A stretch of 64,000 nt of DNA from Flaccisagitta enflata. Its lineage: Eukaryota; Chaetognatha; Sagittoidea; Aphragmophora. The position numbers and the translations under genes are program-made. A model generated the notes under the pieces. That model was not told where the DNA came from and ran no database searches. It was given only the letters and a program-made list of their open reading frames with translations. Positions 50,266 through 64,000 of this stretch are shown here, one piece after another. The stretch's first letter is position 1. Every line of letters starts with the position of its first letter. Where the stretch lies: contig OZ231127.1 in assembly GCA_965153355.1 (NCBI GenBank), positions 2,046,001-2,110,000 on the forward strand, read 5' to 3'.

Positions 50266-50870
50266 CAGAGCTTGACGCCAGTTGACCTGAAATGATCGTC
50301 ACCAACTTCAGTGGTTTCATGACCCTGATGGTGCATAGATTACATTTCTAGAAAAAATGAAATCTGTTTTGGGGCGCTTTTTAAGATATCTAAAAAAATA
50401 GTACTATTTTACTATATTTTTTACCATAACTCTTTGTGATGAATTTTTTTGATAATTCTGACTGCAGATTTCATCTCAGATGATAGTTTCCGGTTTGTTT
50501 GATATGTCACACTATATACTTTTGCAAAAGAAATAAAAAGTTAAATTTTGCTATTTAACATTGTTTTATATAGTAATGTGACCAAAAAATAAGTTTTTAT
50601 TTCTTTTGCAAAAGTATATAGTGTGACATATCAAACGAACCGGAAACTATCATCTGAGATCAAATCTGCAGTCAAAATCATCAAAAAGATTTATCACTAA
50701 GAGTTATGATAAAAAATATAGTAAAATAATACTATTTTTTTAGATATCTTAAAAAGCGCCCCAAAACAGATTTCATTTTTTCTAGAAATGTAATCTATGC
50801 ACCATCAGGGTCATGAAACCACTGAAGTTGGTGGCGATCATTTCAGGTCAACTGGCATCAAGCTCTAGGC
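50266..50870. mobile_element. Foldback element D2 (~600 bp palindrome)
   Basis: The arms 50266-50543 and about 50594-50870 are inverted repeats of ~275 bp (AGAGCTTGACGCCAGTTGAC; TTTGATATGTCACACTATAT) around a ~50-bp loop. The central TTTGATAKGTCRCACTATAT motif and its position match D1 at 12.1-12.7 kb. Non-coding. Confidence 0.9.
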
Positions 50871-50916
50871 TACTGTGTAGAAGTCTCCATTGTTCTCATT
50901 TACTTTGAATTCGTAC

Positions 50917-61311
<10,395 letters not shown>

Positions 61312-61905
61312 CTAAAATGCAAAAAAGATTAAAGAAATAAATGATTCCTGCATTCTTGATCAGTCTCCTACAATGCAAGGCGTGAAGTTTTTTTATGAGA
61401 ACCAAATTCGTAAGAATGTTAGGTTTAAAACATCTAAAATTTGAAGACGCTAAAAATATTGGAAGGCTTTATCTTCTTAAAAATCTAAGAAAATTAGACT
61501 TAAAATCCTTAAGATTCTAAGAATGTTTTATAAATATTAAAAAAGTTCATTTTTTCAATGAAAATAATGAACCTGGAGATAACTGAGTAATTCTTTTTTT
61601 GTTTTTACAGCGTTTTCATTGCTCTTGACATTGACTTAAATCATTTAAACCTGCTGCTTAGCAATTTCAGGTAAATTTTACTTCATTTTCTTCTAAAAGA
61701 CAATTTCCAATCAATTGACAATGTTCGCAATTGTAAATAATTGCATTCAGCGCCGTATGGGAGTCTATGATTTTGGGGGTGCCATCTCAAATTTGTGTCA
61801 CGACAACTTCATAGTGTCCCAATCAATCTAATTAGTGATTTTTGTTTCTTTCTATGTATAGACAACAGTAATTTTTAGTGCATATCACTTATCAGTAAAA
61901 GAAAG

Positions 61906-61907
<2 letters not shown>

Positions 61908-61992
<85 letters not shown>
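61908..61992. repeat. (TC)n microsatellite
   Basis: Pure TC run. Confidence 0.98.
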
Positions 61993-61994
<2 letters not shown>

Positions 61995-62006
61995 GATGTG
62001 TGTCCC

Positions 62007-62055
62007 AACAAGGGGCCGCCATGGCGGCCCTGGCGGCCCCTTGCCATACGGCCCT
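62007..62055. repeat. GC-rich hairpin
   Basis: CAAGGGGCCGCC and GGCGGCCCCTTG are inverted around ATGGCGGCCCT in an otherwise AT-rich region. Confidence 0.8.
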
Positions 62056-62194
62056 GATTGCATTTAGATTAAGACCAGTTTCAGAATGTTTAAACCTTGA
62101 AAGAGGTGAAAATAGAAGTCGAGCAAAAAGAATGAGAAAATGGGTTCTGAGGGTTTTTCAGGGTTGTAGGAAATGGTTTCCAGTGTCAAAAAAG

Positions 62195-62350
62195 TGCTGT
62201 GCTAATGTTTGGGTGCAAGGGACAGTTTTTCTCTTTAAAATGCTTATCTTTGGCCTTTTTTTTGCATCCAAATTCTAGTGTGATATTCTGACTATACTTT
62301 TGACCAAAAACATTATTCCTAAAAAAATTTCCTTTCATTTGATAGGTCGC
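62195..62350. mobile_element. Foldback D fragment
   Basis: TTTCCTTTCATTTGATAGGT and CGCACTGTATG match the arm of D1 at 12.3 kb. Only one arm is present. Confidence 0.6.
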
Positions 62351-62427
62351 ACTGTATGACTACGAAATTGAAAATATAGAAGTAAATTAACTAACTATTT
62401 CTAATTAGTTTCTAGCAATGCACAAAT

Positions 62428-62766
62428 AACAAGCCCAAGAGGGCAACAGTCGCGTGCGTCTGGAAATAACAAACAAAAGAGCAAAAACATGTTGAAATGT
62501 TAAGAATGTTAAAAAAAGTTAAAAAGTATTAAAGAATGTTAAAGAATGTTAAAAGATATCAAAAAGTGTTAAAACAACTTAGAAATGTCAAAAAAGGTAA
62601 AATTTTGAACAATGTTGAAAATGTTAAAAAATGTTAGGAAATGTCAAGACATGTTAAGAAACATTAAAACGATCAAATATTTAGAAATATTTGTTTCGGA
62701 CAGACCGACGGACCGACCGACCGACCAACCGACAGACCAAGGTATAGAGTCGCGTGCACGCGACTA
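62428..62766 (-). mobile_element. Family A element with internal (AAAATGTTAAG) minisatellite
   Basis: AACAAGCCCAAGAGGGCAAC, AGTCGCGTGCG, then degenerate AAAATGTTAAG units, a GACCGACGGACCGACCG tract and the perfect palindrome GTCGCGTGCACGCGAC (62749-62764) before TAA. Confidence 0.8.
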
Positions 62767-63077
62767 ACAGGATGTGCAAAAAAATTTGGTAAAAACATAA
62801 AAGTACAAAAACCACACTTCTTGATGGCCCAGTAATACAAAATTTGGGGTATAGCCTCCTAATTAGTTCTACTAGATGTTAGAATGTGCCGTTTTTCATA
62901 AGAATAATCTTGGTTGGCAAAGGAATGAATTATACTCCTGTCAAACTTTCCCATTTCACAGAATTTTTACCAGTAACCTGAAAGTTTTTCTTCAAATCAT
63001 TCTCCTGTCTAAACTGTTTGAGCTACAGATGCCAGATTAGTCTCAAATGAAAGATATCTTAATTTTCTTTCATTTGA

Positions 63078-63102
63078 GTCCTTCGGGGCCGCTGCTCAAA
63101 AA
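63078..63102. mobile_element. Family B end fragment
   Basis: TCCTTCGGGGCCGCTGCTCA matches the right inner end of family B. Confidence 0.5.
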
Positions 63103-63364
63103 GTCAGATTAGGAATAAGACCCACTTAAACAACTTTTTCCCACGGCATCTGTCCTATCTCATTGAGTGCATTCTATGAGAGTCACCACTCCATTGGTGC
63201 ACTTATCTGCTAGTTATCAACTCAAAAGAGAACCTCTTTTGATGTAAGATATTAAGATATAGATTTCTGAAATATAAAGATATGTATATGTATTATATAC
63301 ATCAAGATATAATGATATGAAGATATTAAGATATTGAGATAAAGAGAGAAATAAAAGCTGCTTT

Positions 63365-63545
63365 CTCCCTCACCCCCCCCCCTCTCACACCTTCACAACC
63401 CCCCTCCACGCCTTCCCACTCGCCCACGCCACCCCCTCCCCTCACCTCCCCCCTCCCACACCTCCCCCACGCCCTTCCACCCGCCAACGCTTCCCCACCC
63501 CCCACCTGCCCACACCCCCCTCCCCCGCCTCCCCCCCCTCACGCC
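63365..63545. repeat. C-rich low-complexity tract
   Basis: CCCCTCCC/CCCACGCC-rich sequence on the plus strand. Confidence 0.9.
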
Positions 63546-63559
63546 TCTTCCTCACAAAA

Positions 63560-63960
63560 AGACATGAAGAGACGGAGAGACATGGAGAGACATGGAGAGA
63601 CATGAGAGACATGAGAGACGACATGAGAAACCTAAGAGACAAAAGAGACATAGGAGAGACAAAAGAGACAAAAGAGACAAAAGAGACAAGAGAGACAGGA
63701 GAGACAAGAGAGACAAGAGAGACAAGAGACATAAGAGACAAGCGACATAAGAGAAAAAAGAGACATATGAGAGACCAAAGAGACAAAAGAGACCAAAGAG
63801 ACAAAAGAGACAAAAGAGACCAAAGAGACAAAAGAGACAAAAGAGACAAAAGAGACAAAAGAGACAAAAGAGACAAAAGAGACAAAAGAGACAAAAGAGA
63901 CAAAAGAGACAGAAGAGACGTAAGAGATATTAGAGACAGGAAGAGACATGAAGAGAAATG
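63560..63960. repeat. ~9-bp minisatellite (AGAGACAAA)n
   Basis: GAGACATGA and GAGACAAAA units, about 45 copies, most regular at 63780-63910. Confidence 0.95.
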
Positions 63961-64000
63961 ATGAGAAAACCTTAGAAATCGCGTTTAAAAATTTTCGCGT

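Noticed and set aside
63442-63961. Frames rich in RDKRDK or SLLSLLS
   Set aside because: Translations of the AGAGACAAA minisatellite.

Overview
This is a eukaryotic, almost certainly invertebrate metazoan, genomic window. Genes are split into small exons by introns of hundreds to thousands of bases. The protein domains are animal extracellular modules (EGF, Ig, fibronectin III). The non-coding DNA is AT-rich and packed with long dinucleotide, trinucleotide and tetranucleotide microsatellites, minisatellites, MITEs and foldback elements. I lean towards a lophotrochozoan-type genome, but nothing in the sequence proves the phylum. I saw no prokaryotic features, rRNA, tRNA or CRISPR.

Three split genes are visible, all on the minus strand. 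(1) Positions 14824 to 1124 hold six exons of a secreted or membrane multi-EGF protein. The exons join with matching phases and the gene continues beyond both visible ends. Its fifth EGF carries a ~150-residue basic insert with furin-type sites. Between its last two visible exons lies an 18-copy, 124-bp array, each unit holding a 3' splice site, the first half of the next EGF exon and, in most copies, a GTGAGT donor. (2) Positions 39123 to about 27.5 kb hold a 12-exon cell-adhesion receptor: signal peptide, seven Ig domains, one clear and one FN3-like domain, one membrane segment and an acidic cytoplasmic tail. This is the domain plan of Echinoid-type adhesion proteins. Every intron begins with GT, ends with AG and keeps the frame. 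(3) Positions 61311 to 50917 hold pieces of an ankyrin-repeat gene. One exon appears cut in two by a 5.67-kb block flanked by a 13-bp duplication, and a later exon has an in-frame TGA inside an ankyrin repeat, so it looks broken.

The rest is mostly mobile and satellite DNA. Family A (about 25 copies or pieces) starts at AACAAGGCC, has a subterminal motif, a (GGAC/GACC)-type tract and a terminal hairpin followed by TAAAA. The subterminal motif and the hairpin stem change together between subfamilies. Copies insert in A/T runs, sometimes nested, which resembles Helentron/HINE-type rolling-circle elements. Family B (49.7-60.1 kb) are foldback units beginning GGGCAGCGGCCCC with internal 18-21 bp repeats, partly in a head-to-tail array. 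There are also TIR elements with identifiable target duplications (hAT-like at 515-938, TA-flanked at 1281, 13387, 17122 and 19674), three large foldback palindromes (12.1, 48.4 and 50.3 kb), a 29-bp satellite with six-monomer higher-order structure (17.8-18.6 kb) and an 80-bp satellite (44.0-45.3 kb).

Splice sites, phases and element ends were read by eye. Family names rest on motif recognition, since no similarity search was possible.
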